From Enoplolaimus lenunculus (lineage: Eukaryota; Nematoda; Enoplea; Enoplida; Thoracostomopsidae): a DNA stretch of 64,000 nucleotides. The notes under the pieces are model-generated. The model made no database searches. It was not told where the DNA came from and worked only from the letters and a program-made list of their open reading frames with translations. This document shows positions 35,701 through 45,637 of the stretch, in pieces (position 1 is the stretch's first letter; each line of letters starts with the position of its first letter). The stretch lies in assembly GCA_030248215.1 (NCBI GenBank), contig JASANG010002600.1:26601-90600 (forward strand). The letters run 5' to 3'. Both the position numbers and the translations under genes were made by a program.

Positions 35701-38700
35701 TGGCACAAATTGAAAGTTTTGGCAATACACGACCAGACAATTATAGAGAAATAGAAGTTAGAATAATAATAATGAAACTACAAGACAGGGTCAATAATAC
35801 TTTTCTATAACGGGATAGTCGTTTGTACATTTTCAGGGGAAATAGCCCGTAGCCAGCTCACCTTGCTATAAGGAGATAAAAAATTTTTACGAGAGGCATA
35901 CAAAAAAGGTTCAGAAGACTTTACACAGCAAAAATGACTACAAAACTGAGTTAAAATTCGCTTCCGCCAGAGTCAAATTTGACTCAATGAATCGCTCAGT
36001 GAGTCGAATGTGACTCTGGTGGAGTCGAATTTGACTCTGGCGGAGTCGAATTTGACTCAAGTCCGGAAAAGCCTACTTCGGATAGAGTCAATTTGACTCA
36101 CCATTTTTTACAGTATACACTTGAGATGAAACTTTTCTAGGGGAACAATATTTTGATAGGACAGCAAAAATTCCTGTTCCCCTGTAGTTACAGGCCCAAG
36201 GGAAACCGTGCGAGAACCACGTTAAGATACAAAATGTGTTATGTTGCAATAAATACCAATTTTCTCCAAAATATTTTCATTTTACCAGGTGCACATACAA
36301 CCTGCCCAAATCAACCATCGCTTCCTATATGTAAATGCTCAACTTTTGATTCATGTCCGGGACAAAGTGTGTGCCACAACGGAAGTTGCTGCCAAAATAT
36401 GAATAATTTTGGCAGCTATGAAGAGAACAATGTCAAACCTGGTAATACAATTTTAGGGTGGCGCTATATATAATGTATCCAGTGCTTGAGGTGTTGGAAG
36501 GCACTGTTCGGCAGCGTATATGAAGTACCGTTTTTCGCCGAACGGTAAAGCCTATGCAAATAATTGTTTTGACTTGACGTGAAGAAAATCAGCCGGATGA
36601 TGCAGCGCGTGAAGTACAATGACATCCTAACGAAAAAGAAGACAATACAATACTGTGTTTTGCATGTCCTGTTCACTGAGCAAACTTAATCCTTTCTCAC
36701 CTAAATATTTTCTTTTTCATCTGAGACAATTTCAAGCTATAGGATTCGAATCCAAAACTCTCCACAAAAGCGTTTACCATTATGACTCAGCTATAAGAGT
36801 TTGACACTAGTGCCAGTGTAGCTTTTCTAATGCGTATAAAGCTAAGGTATATCGTTAAACACTGGGCATCGTGAATAATTACGCGTGCAATATTTGCAAT
36901 AGTTTCTCACATTCTACAATGTGCGAGAAAAGGTTATTAATATCCTGTTTCAGTGTATCCGGTGCTCGTTCGGTGTCCAGGCGACCTTACACCTCTCCGA
37001 ACATGTGAACCGACAAATCGATGTCCAATATTTTATAAATGTTTTCAAAGTTGGTGTTGCCAAGCAAATGCCAAACTTCCAATTCAGAAATATAAAAATA
37101 TAGTACCAACTCAAGAAAATGTAATTAGCGCGGACAATTTCAAAGAACCAGGTTTATACAAGGCAAGAAGGTTAAATATTATTATGCGCCGTTCAGAATA
37201 AATGATTCAACCACGCCACCAAAAGTATCGTAGGTGACGGTCAACCATCAATAGTTTACCCTAATTCAGTGAATAATTTCTGTTGACTTTACCTGAACTT
37301 TTGTCACAGAGCAATTTCTCATTAGTGCTTACGTACGTTCAACGAAAATTTTCTTTTGTGGTAGGGCTATCGGGTGGCGGGGGGTGTTTAAAAAGTGTTG
37401 CCCCAATTTATTAACGAAGAAAGTTTAAGATATCTTGCTGGTGTAGTAAAACAGCTTTTAATTAAGTAAACGATTTTTTTACATTTTTCATACGGTATAT
37501 TTGCATTAAGATAAAACGATTTTACGCCAAATTAAAGCAAATTTCAAAAACTTAATGAATGACCAACTTCCATTCATCGCACGTTTATTTCAGACGGGTC
37601 AAGTGATATGTAAGTCAGGAGTGATGTCAAACACGCCATGTTTAGACAACGGATGCCCAGTGCTGAATGTGTGCTACAAAGGATACTGCTGTCCAGACTT
37701 CGAACATAGCTCAAGTTTCACAGTGCACAATGGTTCTAAAACCAAAGAAATAAGCAATCTTAACCAGGTAGGGGCGTAGGTATGTTTTAAGCCTATTCCT
37801 AAGCCTGAAAGCTTATACCTAAACCTAAGTTTAAGCTTATGCAAAAAAATATACTCTAAAGCTTTAAACTTATTCCGTAGTAGTTCCACGGAAAATCGGT
37901 GCACAGCTGATCTATACACATGGACCACGTCTTTTAACGTATTTAATGAGGCAAATGTGGATTTTTAACAACGGCGTATGCGTACAATTTAGATATATTT
38001 ACACGGTTTAAAGCCGAAAATCGAATTCGCGACATATAGCGTCAGTGAGGTCGTGTTTAGATGGTTGTTCGCATAATATCTAATTTTCATATACACGATG
38101 TGCAATACAACTGTAATACATCATATATATCGGTTATGTTTGACCTGGATAGAGATTATATATTTGTTGAAGCTACCTGAGGGCTGTGGGTAATCAAATA
38201 CGTAGCGATTTTACGAGCTGTAACTTAAAATACGTTTCCAAGTTCGCTGGACGGCCCAAATTCCAGCCAGCTATGCACGATGACCACCTCTGGTCGCAAA
38301 AGTGACGGAGCGACTCACAGAGTCTGTACGAGCGTCCGTAAGCAGGTAAAGTACCTAAACCCTAATTAGTGTCCATAAATGTCAATTATCCTTGATTGAA
38401 GTGCATAAATGAACAAAGGACCAAATAAATTTGAGTTTGAAACTTTAAAGCATACTTAAGTTTTGAAGATATATTTCTAAGTATAACTTTGCATTATCGC
38501 TCAAGATATTGATTCATGACAAATAAACATTTAATTCAACAGATAGTTGCAATACCGGAAACATATTAGTAATGAATGGCGGCGGAGGTCGGGTTTTATA
38601 AATAACAGCCAGTAACCGAATAACAAGGGGGTACCCTCTGGAGAGGCGAAATATATATTATTCCCCCTATTAGTTAATTGCTTTATTCAGTGAGTATTAT

Positions 38701-41700
38701 GCCGTTGCCACCTATATACAGATGTCTGATTTAAAACAATCAAAATCTGTACAAATTAAATATTAATTAACAAAAGTGTTACTTTTCTTTATAGCATTAC
38801 AATGAAAAAAAACGAGGCGACAGTTTCAAGGATTGTCCTTTGGGTTATCGAAACCATCATCAACCATGTGACTATTCGTGTCCCACCTCAGGTTTGTGCT
38901 TCAATCGTCTGTGCTGTTTGCGAAATTTGGATGATCCTGCGTACATCGAACTTCCGCATAGCGCTTATAGGAATATGATTACGGTATCTCAGGTATGATA
39001 AAATATATGACTTTCACCAAGAGCGTGCACTGAACTAATCGAAATATGTTTAGAACCTTTTTTATTTTCGGCAAAACTTGAGTAAAAAATGACACGTTTA
39101 AATTACGAGTGAAACCAATTGAATAAAGGATAGCCATCCAAATTTAGTGCCCACAGCCTGCACTCCGTACGAACGTCTGTAATTAAACTGTAACGTGACA
39201 CCTCTTAGGTGGCTGTCTCATTGCTGAGCCCTCAGGGTGGTGTTGATCACTAATGGCTCGAGCAGAGCTCCTACAGTTAAGTGGTACCGTTATTCCTCAA
39301 CGTTTGATGGTTCGCATTAATATATAGTGAGAATTGGTACAGAAATAAAATTGTGGGCCCAATTAAAACTTTGAGCTAAGACGCCGATGTATATAGCAAT
39401 TAAAATTTGCAGCTGAATGCAACCGGAGGTTAAAAATACCGGTGCCGGAGGTCAATGAAACTTGCCGGAGCCGGAGTCGGAGGTGAGGCGTAATTATGTA
39501 GTAAAAATGATGGTTAATTATTTAATTTTAGCCAATATGTGGAATACTGTATTGACCCGAATAAGAAGGGGGGACTGATATTTATTTGGCCTCTCCAGAG
39601 GGTATCCCCCTTGTTATTCGGTTACGGACTGTTATTTATTTTTAACCCACGCTCCGTCGTCCTTCATTACTGATATATACCCGGTACTGCAATTATCCGT
39701 TGAATTAAACGTTTATTTGTCTTGTGTCAATAGCTTGAGCAATAATTCAAGGATATACTTAGGAATGTACTTTTAAAATTTAAGTACGCTTTAAAGTTTC
39801 GAACTCAAATTATTTGGTTCTGGAGTCATTTATGCGCAACAATTAGGGTTAATTGACATTTATGGACTGTAATTAGGGTTTAGGGACACTATCCGCTTAC
39901 GTGCTCTTATTAGGGATACGGACTCCTATTGATTCGGACCCAAAATGGGGACCCCTCTTATTACCCCCTCTTATTCGGGTCAATACAGTATGTTGTTAAG
40001 TTGTTGTGTTTTACGTTAATTTTCTGGGAAATTTAGTGAATTCCTTTCTGAAAATTGTGACGAAAGTAACACGAAACGCACTAAACAGAAAAATTTTGTT
40101 AAATTATGCAAAATTTTACTACCGAAATGGTGGAACCTCCGGCAAAATTTCTACCGGAACCGGGGCAGTATGCCGATTTTCTGCCGGAGTCGGAGGCAGA
40201 CCTCCGGTTGTACCCTGCTGCGATGTGATAAGTTGTATGGTTTTACACGAATTTTGTGGGAAATTTCGGAAATTCTTTCATGAAAATTGTGACAAAAAAC
40301 GAAGCACGCTACAGAGTTATTTTGCAAAATTATGCAAAATTTCACTACCAAATTGCCGCAATCTCCGGCAAAAATTCAATCGGAGCATGAGCCGGAGCCA
40401 GACCTCCGGTTGCACCATGATGGGCAGATTACATTTCTAGAGTTATCGTTTCAGGATGCTAATATAATCTCCAGTCCGGTTACTTCTACCCGTTTTAAGT
40501 GTCCTTCTGGTGAAACATCGTTCGGCATATGCTCTCAATCATATCAGTGTTCACAGTACAGTGTCTGTTATTTTGGCTTCTGTTGCATGGCGTATAGCGC
40601 TGAGTCCTACGAGAATAATTTTGCGAATTTGATTATCCGGTCAAGTTTGCCAACTAATCATAGATATAGCGTAACAGGCAAAGAAAATGCGCTTTGTTCG
40701 ACACCTGAACAGTATCCTGTTTGCCAATGTGCATCAAACAATGTTTGCCCTGCACAAACGAATTGTTATGGCTTATCGCATACCTGCTGTTCACAAAGGA
40801 TTAGTACCACGAACAGCGCCAATGACATGCTGTGTAAGTTTGAAGACGATTTTGCGGATCAAACTTAAGTAAGGGTCCGGAGATGTCAGTTTCAGATTTA
40901 CAGTAAACTGAGATTCCAAAGCCGGTTTTTAATAAAGAAGCATGCGTCTGTTTTTCTTTATAATTCACTGAGAAATTGTTGTATCTGTAATTTTGTCCCT
41001 GAATATATGCAACATTTAATAAAACATTTATTAGTTAGCAATTCAAAACCATCATTAAGGGCGTTGGCTCATGTTACTTTTCGACCGTCCCGTTTTCTGG
41101 CGTGACTGCCAAAGATTAGGCTTAGGTTTTATAGACTATATTTATGCTTAGGCTTTGGTTTACACGTTGTTCAACGCTTAGGTTTACGCTTCTGCTTAGG
41201 AAGACCACCAGAAGAGAAAAGGCTATACAATATCTGCGAAGTAGTAGGCTGTTGCTGAGACATCTGTATTTTCATCCGTGTCATACCAGTTTTTAAAAGA
41301 TGAAAATCGTTCTTTTGTTTAGAACTTCTTTGAATAAACAGACGTCTATAATGTTTCGCTTTTTAGACGCATTTTTTGGCGATGAACAGACACAAAATTC
41401 TCATATCAATTATAATAACTTCGACGATATTACAAGACACAAAACAAACCAATGTCCAGGATGTCCTTGCAGCACAACTGAACAATGTGCTGGAGCATAC
41501 GAAGGTTACGCTATTTGCGAACAAAATTCATGCCAATGTACCAAAGGGTATTTATTATATTACGCAAACATTTTTGCAATTTACAGACAGTTATGCTTAC
41601 ACTTAATATACTTTTGTTGACGTGCGGTGCCATTCGGCGCCTTCCGTCACCAGCACGGTTCGTCACGTACGATAACGTATGGCGCCGGACGGCGACGGGC

Positions 41701-44700
41701 GGTGTCGTACGGTGATGTACAGTGACGGATGGCGCCGGACGTCAACTATAGCGCAACCTTAATTGGCTAATAATTAAAATCCAACACAAATGCGTAATTT
41801 TAATAGTCGTCATAAAATGGAATACCGAAAGTGCACTTGAAACAGTTTACTGTTATCGCTGTTGTATATACTCATTTTGCTTAAATTGCACAAAAACAAA
41901 CATGAGGGTTTTGCTCAGAAACACGACATTGCTATTTGATGCAGTCATTATAACCTCAATACAGAAAGCCTTAAAATTACTACTATTACCTAATCTAAAA
42001 ATTTTATGCATATCACCGCAATACGTTCGCAATAAAAGTTACTCCAAGCATGTAAGTTGAACTTGTGTAATCGCTCAAATTGCATTCCAGCAGGTGAGCC
42101 TAAGCTGGTTTTTCAACTGTGTATACGCACCAAACATCGGTTATAAATATGTCATGCCAATTTTGGACGACTGAATCAAACATCATTCAAATTTTTTGCT
42201 CATTTTCTCGCTGGACTACTGTAGTGACCAGAATAAGAGAGGGGAAACATATTTATTTGGTTTCCCCAGAAGGTACTTCCTTTTGTTCGGTTACGGACTG
42301 TTATTTATTTTTAAAATAGTTACTCATATATATCCCGTTTTGCAACTATCTGTTGAATTAAACGCTCATTGTCATGTATCAAAAGTTTGAGTAATAATGC
42401 AACGTTATGATTAAGAATGCACTTAATATCACAACTTAAGTATGTTGTAAAGTTTCGAACGAAACCTTATTTGGTCCTGGAGTTATTTATGCACTAAATT
42501 TAGGGATAATTGACATTTATGGACCCTAATTAGGGTTTAGCATCTCTATCCGCTTAGGGACTCTTAACTAGTTGGCTTGTTGAAAACCTGTCGCTAACCA
42601 TTGATAAGTACTTAAGCCAATTAAGAATACGGTCTTCAAACACAGAATGTTTCGTTGTAACTTTATAACGGCTTCGCTTGCTTTCAATAAAGAATAATTA
42701 ACATTTGGAGCTTTAGTAAACAAAGTTTCAGGCATTACTCGAACGGTGTAACTTGCGTGCAAACCAAGGCGCAACATATTGCTAGCACGTGGTCACCGCG
42801 AACTTGTTGCGATGAATTTGGAACGCAATGCTCCAATCACTGGACATCCACTAAACGAAGAAAACCGGCGCAGCCAATTAACGTCAAGCCTTATCAACAG
42901 CCTGGTGAGCATATTCTCTACAAACATCCAGGACCAAATAAAGTTGAGTTCGAAACTCTAAAGCATACTTGAGCTTTGAAAGTACATAATACCTAAGTAT
43001 AACCTTGCATTATTGTTCAAGCTTCTGATGCAAGGCATAAAACGTATAACAGGGGAGTACCATCTAGAGAAGCCAAATAAATAACAGTCCCCCTCTTATT
43101 CTGGTCACTACAGTACTGGGCGTCCAATTACATTCAGATCGCCCTTGATTTGTTCAGTAGCAATCTTCTAAGCCGAATACCCAGCGCTTTGAAGCAGTTG
43201 CATAGTAAAAAACTATTTTTAGAATTGTATGCTTTACGCTCATAGCAATCAGCTTGTGAGTCAGGGTACTTCCCTTACAGCAACAAACAACTTACTTGAA
43301 AAACAAAAATTGATGTTCGGAAACCAAAAAAGCGCAAAATCAAGTTTCAGATATCGGAAATAGAAAATTTAATTTCGGATATCCGGATAAATACACGACA
43401 AGAATTGCCAGATATCCGGATATGAACAAATATCCGAACCCATCACTAATTAAATTCCTATTGAACTCAGCACTTTTCATCGTAACACTTGAGTAATAAA
43501 TATTACCAATTTAGCGATCGGCATTACACACATTAGAGAATATGGGAACCAGTAGAAAGCAATGACATCAAAACAGCAAATATTAACATTTTTAGTTTTC
43601 TTTCGGCCACTACTTGGTGTTATACGACATTGTCAAAAAGACTGTACGTGCACTCCGAGCGAACTTTGCATCAACGGTCAATGTAAGCGAAGAATGTTAC
43701 CTGGAGAATTTGGTTGTGTCAATGATCGACAATGCAGTTACGATTGCAAGTCTGGTTATTGCAACATTTCAACAAATCAGTGCGACTGCAAAACCGGCTT
43801 TGTGTTGAACGGCGCCGGATTGTGCGGTACGTTGACGTTCTTTGCCAAAAATTAGTTGAACTCGCAAAACGTAAACCAGATCCAGTGTTTACAATGTATG
43901 TGGTCACACGATATATGATATAAAGAATATTTTATTCAGTGATGTACGAGAGGAGTGGCGGACTCATAACTTTCTGAACAGTGTGCGTGCAATAAGTGTA
44001 GTTTACCGTTAAAATCTGCCAAACGCAATTTTTACGGGACCACGATGCAAATTTTGAGGTAGGAGACGTTAACATTTTTCAACATAAAAATTTAGCCCAG
44101 TGTTATTGTAAAAGCCGTCCCATTTTCCCGGGACAGCAGTGTACCAGGAGTACACACAACACATATAATTGGGACAGTGGGTACAGTTGGGACAGCGGGA
44201 CAGTTGTGAGAGCGAGGCAGTGTGGAGCACAGTGAGACTTCCTGCGGCAAACTTTAACTGTTAAGGTGGTAAAGCTACGCTATTGTTTGTTTTATTTCTG
44301 GTCAGGTGCAGTCTGTACTTTATTTAGCTTGGTTTGAAACTTTGTTGTTTCTAGTAAAATTTCATTTGTAAAATTCATTGAAGCTATATCGCAAAACTTC
44401 ATTCAAGCGCGAATCACAGCGATCTTAAGAATACTGGTTTGACTTCAGAGAGGGTGAAAGGTGGGTCGTGGGTAGATCTTATTCGCGTGGGTATACCCGC
44501 GGGTGAAAATTTTTTGTTTGCGTGAGTAAAGCGCGGGGCGGGTAAAAAATCCTTACCCACTTTCATCTCTGGCTGGGAGAGCGGGACCGTTGGGAAAGTT
44601 TGGACCGTTGGGCAGTGGGATAGCTGGACAGCGGAACAGTTGGGGCAGCGGGACAGTTGGTACAATTGGACAGCGGGACAGTTAGGACAGCTGGGAGAAC

Positions 44701-45511
44701 AGGACAGTTGGGATTGTTGGGAAAGTTGGGACAGCGTTGTAGTTGGGACAGCGGGACAGTTGGGACAGGGAAAGCTCGTCCACATAGATAAAGTTCCTTT
44801 AATTGGATTTTCAGGTAGCTGCCGCCAACCGGACCCCCGCGAGTTTAGGAGACCCTAAGCAGGATGGGGGGCTGTCCCCCTATACCCCCACACTACGCAA
44901 TTCGTTATTGGAACATTTATCCTGTTCAGCCTCAGCGCCCGTTGAAACTGGAGGTCGGGGGGAGCTGCAACCTCCCCCCAAAGGAAAGTAAAGACTGTTC
45001 CTACTACAACATATTTTCAGTATATTTTATATATAACAATATATTTTTACTTTATACATATATTAGGCTGCGGATATGTAATCAGGAGATGTTTGCACTT
45101 TTGGTATATTGCTGCTCCGGGACAATGGGACGGCGTTTATCGTAACATGGGCCAAAACTTATGTCTGTTGTATACAAATATGTAAAACTCTACTCTGAGC
45201 TTGTCAAAAAAGCTTCGAACATTTTAAAACAAATTAGAGTCTCATTTGAATGTATGGTTTGAACTGGTCTTACCGAAAAGCTTTAAGTTTTAACACCTCT
45301 AATTGTGTTCGTATAATATGTTCATGCTTCTTTTTAGTATCTTCCTGTCCAGAAAAAACCACAATGTTATCCAACGGCAAATGTATGTTTAAGAAACAAA
45401 CAAATGTTTTGTCGTTTGATGAGGAAATTAGGCAAGTTTTTGTGTTTTAAAGAAACGAAAACGATATGGTTGCCCTTTAGTTCAACTGGGATATTAAAAT
45501 CCATAATGTAG
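29723..45511 (+). CDS. Gene C: secreted CBM14/Cys-repeat/EB-module protein
   Basis: Fourteen exons: 29723-29777, 30409-30511, 31322-31485, 33924-34121, 36289-36441, 36954-37120, 37594-37767, 38795-38992, 40455-40833, 41367-41547, 42732-42904, 43596-43826, 45338-45431, 45481-45511. Lengths sum to 767 codons including a TAG, with agreeing phases. Layout equals gene A: signal peptide, CBM14 split by an intron, second CBM14, Cys-repeat exons, EB-like block. It seems to have one repeat exon fewer than A. Two points are uncertain. The sixth exon could end at 37120 (GT) or 37162 (GC). The last intron needs a GC donor at 45432. Introns are swollen by S, P, Q, Z and satellite DNA, giving a 15.8-kb gene for a 766-aa product. 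Confidence 0.82.
30409..31485 (+). CDS. Gene C exons 2-3: CBM14 domain 1, split by intron
   Basis: Exon 30409-30511 reads MPEQYDICNPEVFMKPYAGN, then KYYICRNETEK. Exon 31322-31485 continues with GIPVGVWELRDC and EEFLESRQKC. This is a clear CBM14 pattern: C, YY-x-C, W-x(3)-C, F-x(5)-C. The intron between them is phase 2, as in gene B. The second exon has a broken partial duplicate of its start 50 bp upstream. Confidence 0.85.
30585..30945. mobile_element. Inverted-repeat element in gene C intron 2
   Basis: Left end CGTCGTAGCCC, CGTAATTCAGCC and TAGCCCAATTCCGAATTG. Right end CTAGCCCAATTCTGAATTGG then GCTGAATTACGACG. The two are imperfect inverted copies of about 60 bp. No frame inside. Confidence 0.6.
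31040..31270 (-). mobile_element. S copy 5 truncated, joined to P fragment 4
   Basis: S begins after TA with CTGTAGCGACCCGAATTGAA. At about 31217 it passes into TCCATGTAAAGATCAAAAGC, the start of P, which ends by 31270. This repeats the P-in-S nesting of 18.75-19.3 kb, so the pair may be one old copy cut short. Confidence 0.6.
31271..31320 (+). repeat. 50-bp duplicate of the start of gene C exon 3
   Basis: GGGGCATTCCAGTTGGAGTT at 31271 is repeated at 31321, where the true exon starts after TTAATTCAG. The first copy reads into in-frame stops (TAG GAA TAG) and has a poor acceptor, so it looks like a dead duplicate lying in the intron. Confidence 0.85.
31991..33859. mobile_element. Z element: 1.87-kb terminal inverted repeat element
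   Basis: Left end TACTCTCTAAAAACATATAC and right end GTAAAATGTTTTTAGAGAGT are inverted copies. Subterminal zones on both sides are full of AAGTAAA/TTTACTT words. The middle holds a P fragment (32719) and an ACTCAGAGT-rich stretch (33010-33190), probably later insertions. No transposase recognised. It lies in gene C intron 3. Confidence 0.6.
32719..32822 (-). mobile_element. P fragment 5 inside Z
   Basis: GGCCAATGTATAGAACGGAG with GCCTAAGTCTAAATCTAAGC hexamers and GAATGAGCTTATGCCTAAGC. The far terminus is missing. Confidence 0.55.
33924..34121 (+). CDS. Gene C exon 4: CBM14 domain 2
   Basis: From TTTACAG|CAACCAAT to GAAATAG|GTATAT, 198 nt, phase 1-1. It contains CNWQTAAIASHRSLS, EYLRC, CGKWKSKSC and LQLC. 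The right end of element Z lies only about 65 bp upstream, between this exon and exon 3. Confidence 0.85.
   Translation, partial: QPMHYLTLASVAIGKPQQSHRIDRCRQNICVANRSKRKVAASGNRNRVHQTASLILFCSFALVLK
34140..35700. repeat. Composite: direct flanking repeats around a ~155-bp satellite
   Basis: 34140-34330 and 35545-35695 are diverged direct copies (ACTTGTTACAG/ACCAG, GTGTAAACACACC or CTGTAAACACACC, AGAATGCCAA, GTAGCTGGAAAC). Between them about six units start with ATGCAAATTAGCTATTAGCT (34370, 34525, 34690, 34848, 35000, 35120). Near the right side is a strong hairpin (35484-35516). Confidence 0.75.
35484..35516. other. Perfect hairpin
   Basis: GCAAAACTCCGAGC, TTC(G) loop, then the exact complement GCTCGGAGTTTTGC. 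It may be the end structure of an element (Helitron-like ends carry a hairpin), but no CTRR tail is seen just after it. Confidence 0.7.
35935..36118. repeat. GAGTCAAATTTGACTC palindrome cluster
   Basis: Five or more GAGTC-AATTTGACTC words in both orientations, ending at TTTTTTACAGTATAC. Probably a small MITE, 170 bp before gene C exon 5. Confidence 0.55.
36289..40833 (+). CDS. Gene C exons 5-9: Cys-rich repeat exons
   Basis: Exon 36289-36441 has TTCPNQPSLPICKC and GSCCQN. Exon 36954-37120 has CPGDLTPLRTCEPTNRC and SWCCQ. Exon 37594-37767 has CKSGVMSNTPC and GYCCPD. Exon 38795-38992 has no ATG-led frame and reads CPLGYRNHHQPCDYSCPTSG, then LCC. Exon 40455-40833 has CPSGETSFGIC and FCCM, then PVCQCASNNVCPAQTNC, matching the gene A exon 5000-5267. 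The repeats are less alike than in A or B, so C has diverged more. Confidence 0.78.
36691..36933. mobile_element. TIR element with tRNA-like segment, copy 2
   Basis: CCTTTCTCAC at the left and GTGCGAGAAAAGG at the right. On the minus strand it has TATAGCTGAGTCATAATGGT and then TTTGGATTCGAATCC, matching copy 1 at 7084-7343. It ends about 20 bp before gene C exon 6. Confidence 0.5.
37768..37860 (-). mobile_element. P-like fragment 6 at the gene C exon 7 donor
   Basis: AAGCCTATTCCTAAGCCTGA and CCTAAACCTAAGTTTAAGC hexamers begin just past the splice donor (CAG|GTAGGGG). Confidence 0.5.
38335..38690 (-). mobile_element. S element copy 6, truncated at left
   Basis: CCTAAACCCTAATTAGTGTC through GGGGGTACCCTCTGGAGAGG follows the S body. 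The left terminus is gone and the right end is altered. Confidence 0.65.
39420..40225. repeat. Q element copy 4, split by S copy 7
   Basis: Left part 39420-39546 ends GCCAATATGTGGAATA. The right part resumes at TATGTTGTTAAG (39989) and runs to GGAGGCAGACCTCCGGTTGT. Uninterrupted copy 2 reads CAATACCTGCAATATGTTG, which shows the empty site and a TA target. Confidence 0.72.
39547..39988 (+). mobile_element. S element copy 7, nested in Q
   Basis: CTGTATTGACCCGAATAAGA to TTCGGGTCAATACAG, 442 bp, with TA on both sides. Full-length, with low visible divergence from copy 2. Confidence 0.85.
40235..40430. repeat. Q element copy 5, partial
   Basis: Second run of the Q core (GAAATTCTTTCATGAAAATT) ending GACCTCCGGTTGCACCATGA. 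It stops about 25 bp before gene C exon 9, so an open frame crosses from it into the exon. Confidence 0.6.
41110..41215 (+). mobile_element. P-like fragment 7
   Basis: GATTAGGCTTAGG, TTATGCTTAGGC and CGCTTAGGTTTACGCTTCTG hexamers, with no intact ends. Confidence 0.5.
41367..45511 (+). CDS. Gene C exons 10-14: EB-like C-terminal block
   Basis: Exon 41367-41547 ends AICEQNSCQCTKG. Exon 42732-42904 reads GHYSNGVTCV and WSPRTCCDEF. Exon 43596-43826 is EB-like: HCQKDCTCTPSELCINGQC, then FGCVNDRQCSYDC and QCDCKTGF. Exon 45338-45431 reads CPEKTTMLSNGKC. Exon 45481-45511 (31 nt) ends in TAG, while its gene A counterpart (also 31 nt) ends CAG and splices on. Without the GC-donor intron the frame would stop at 45450, nine codons into the intron. 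Confidence 0.75.
41620..41750. repeat. GC-rich GGCGCC/CGTCACGTACG patch
   Basis: GCGGTGCCATTCGGCGCC, TATGGCGCCGGACGGCGACG and GGATGGCGCCGGACGTC alternate with GTACG/CGTAC words. Its base composition is unlike the surrounding intron. Confidence 0.5.
42219..42567 (+). mobile_element. S copy 8a, truncated
   Basis: Begins after TA with CTGTAGTGACCAGAATAAGA and follows the S body to CGCTTAGGGACTCTTAACT, then stops. It lies 165 bp before gene C exon 11. Confidence 0.72.
42930..43113 (-). mobile_element. S copy 8b, truncated, opposite orientation
   Basis: Begins within S (GGACCAAATAAAGTTGAGTT) and ends TTATTCTGGTCACTACAG then TA. With 8a it brackets exon 42732-42904. Confidence 0.72.
43261..43450 (-). 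mobile_element. W element copy 2
   Basis: Reverse orientation of 22559-22762. It starts TCAGGGTACTTCCCTTACAG, has CGGATATCCGGATAAATACA, and ends AACCCATCACTA. Confidence 0.6.
44150..44775. repeat. GGGACAGTT-type minisatellite, two blocks
   Basis: 44165-44225 and 44575-44770 are made of GGGACAGTTGGGACAGCGGG-like words of about 9-20 bp. Between them is ordinary intron. A 123-codon minus-strand frame over it is a by-product. Confidence 0.75.
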
Positions 45512-45575
45512 TTCACGTGCAAATGAAACACTATGTTGAACTTGGCATCTGTGTCTGGTCTTAAGAGACCATGTA

Positions 45576-45637
45576 TTGTAGTGACCGGAATAAGAGGGGG
45601 ACTGATATTTATTTGGCTTCTCCAGAGGGCACCTCCT
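45576..45637 (+). mobile_element. S copy 9, left piece, interrupted by the LTR element
   Basis: TTGTAGTGACCGGAATAAGA to CAGAGGGCACCTCCT. The S body continues at 58203 (TGTTATTCGGTTACGG), so the 12.6-kb LTR element landed inside it. Confidence 0.8.

Noticed and set aside
44414-44785. 123-codon frame rich in NCPAVQLSQ
   Set aside because: Produced by the GGGACAG minisatellite read on the other strand.
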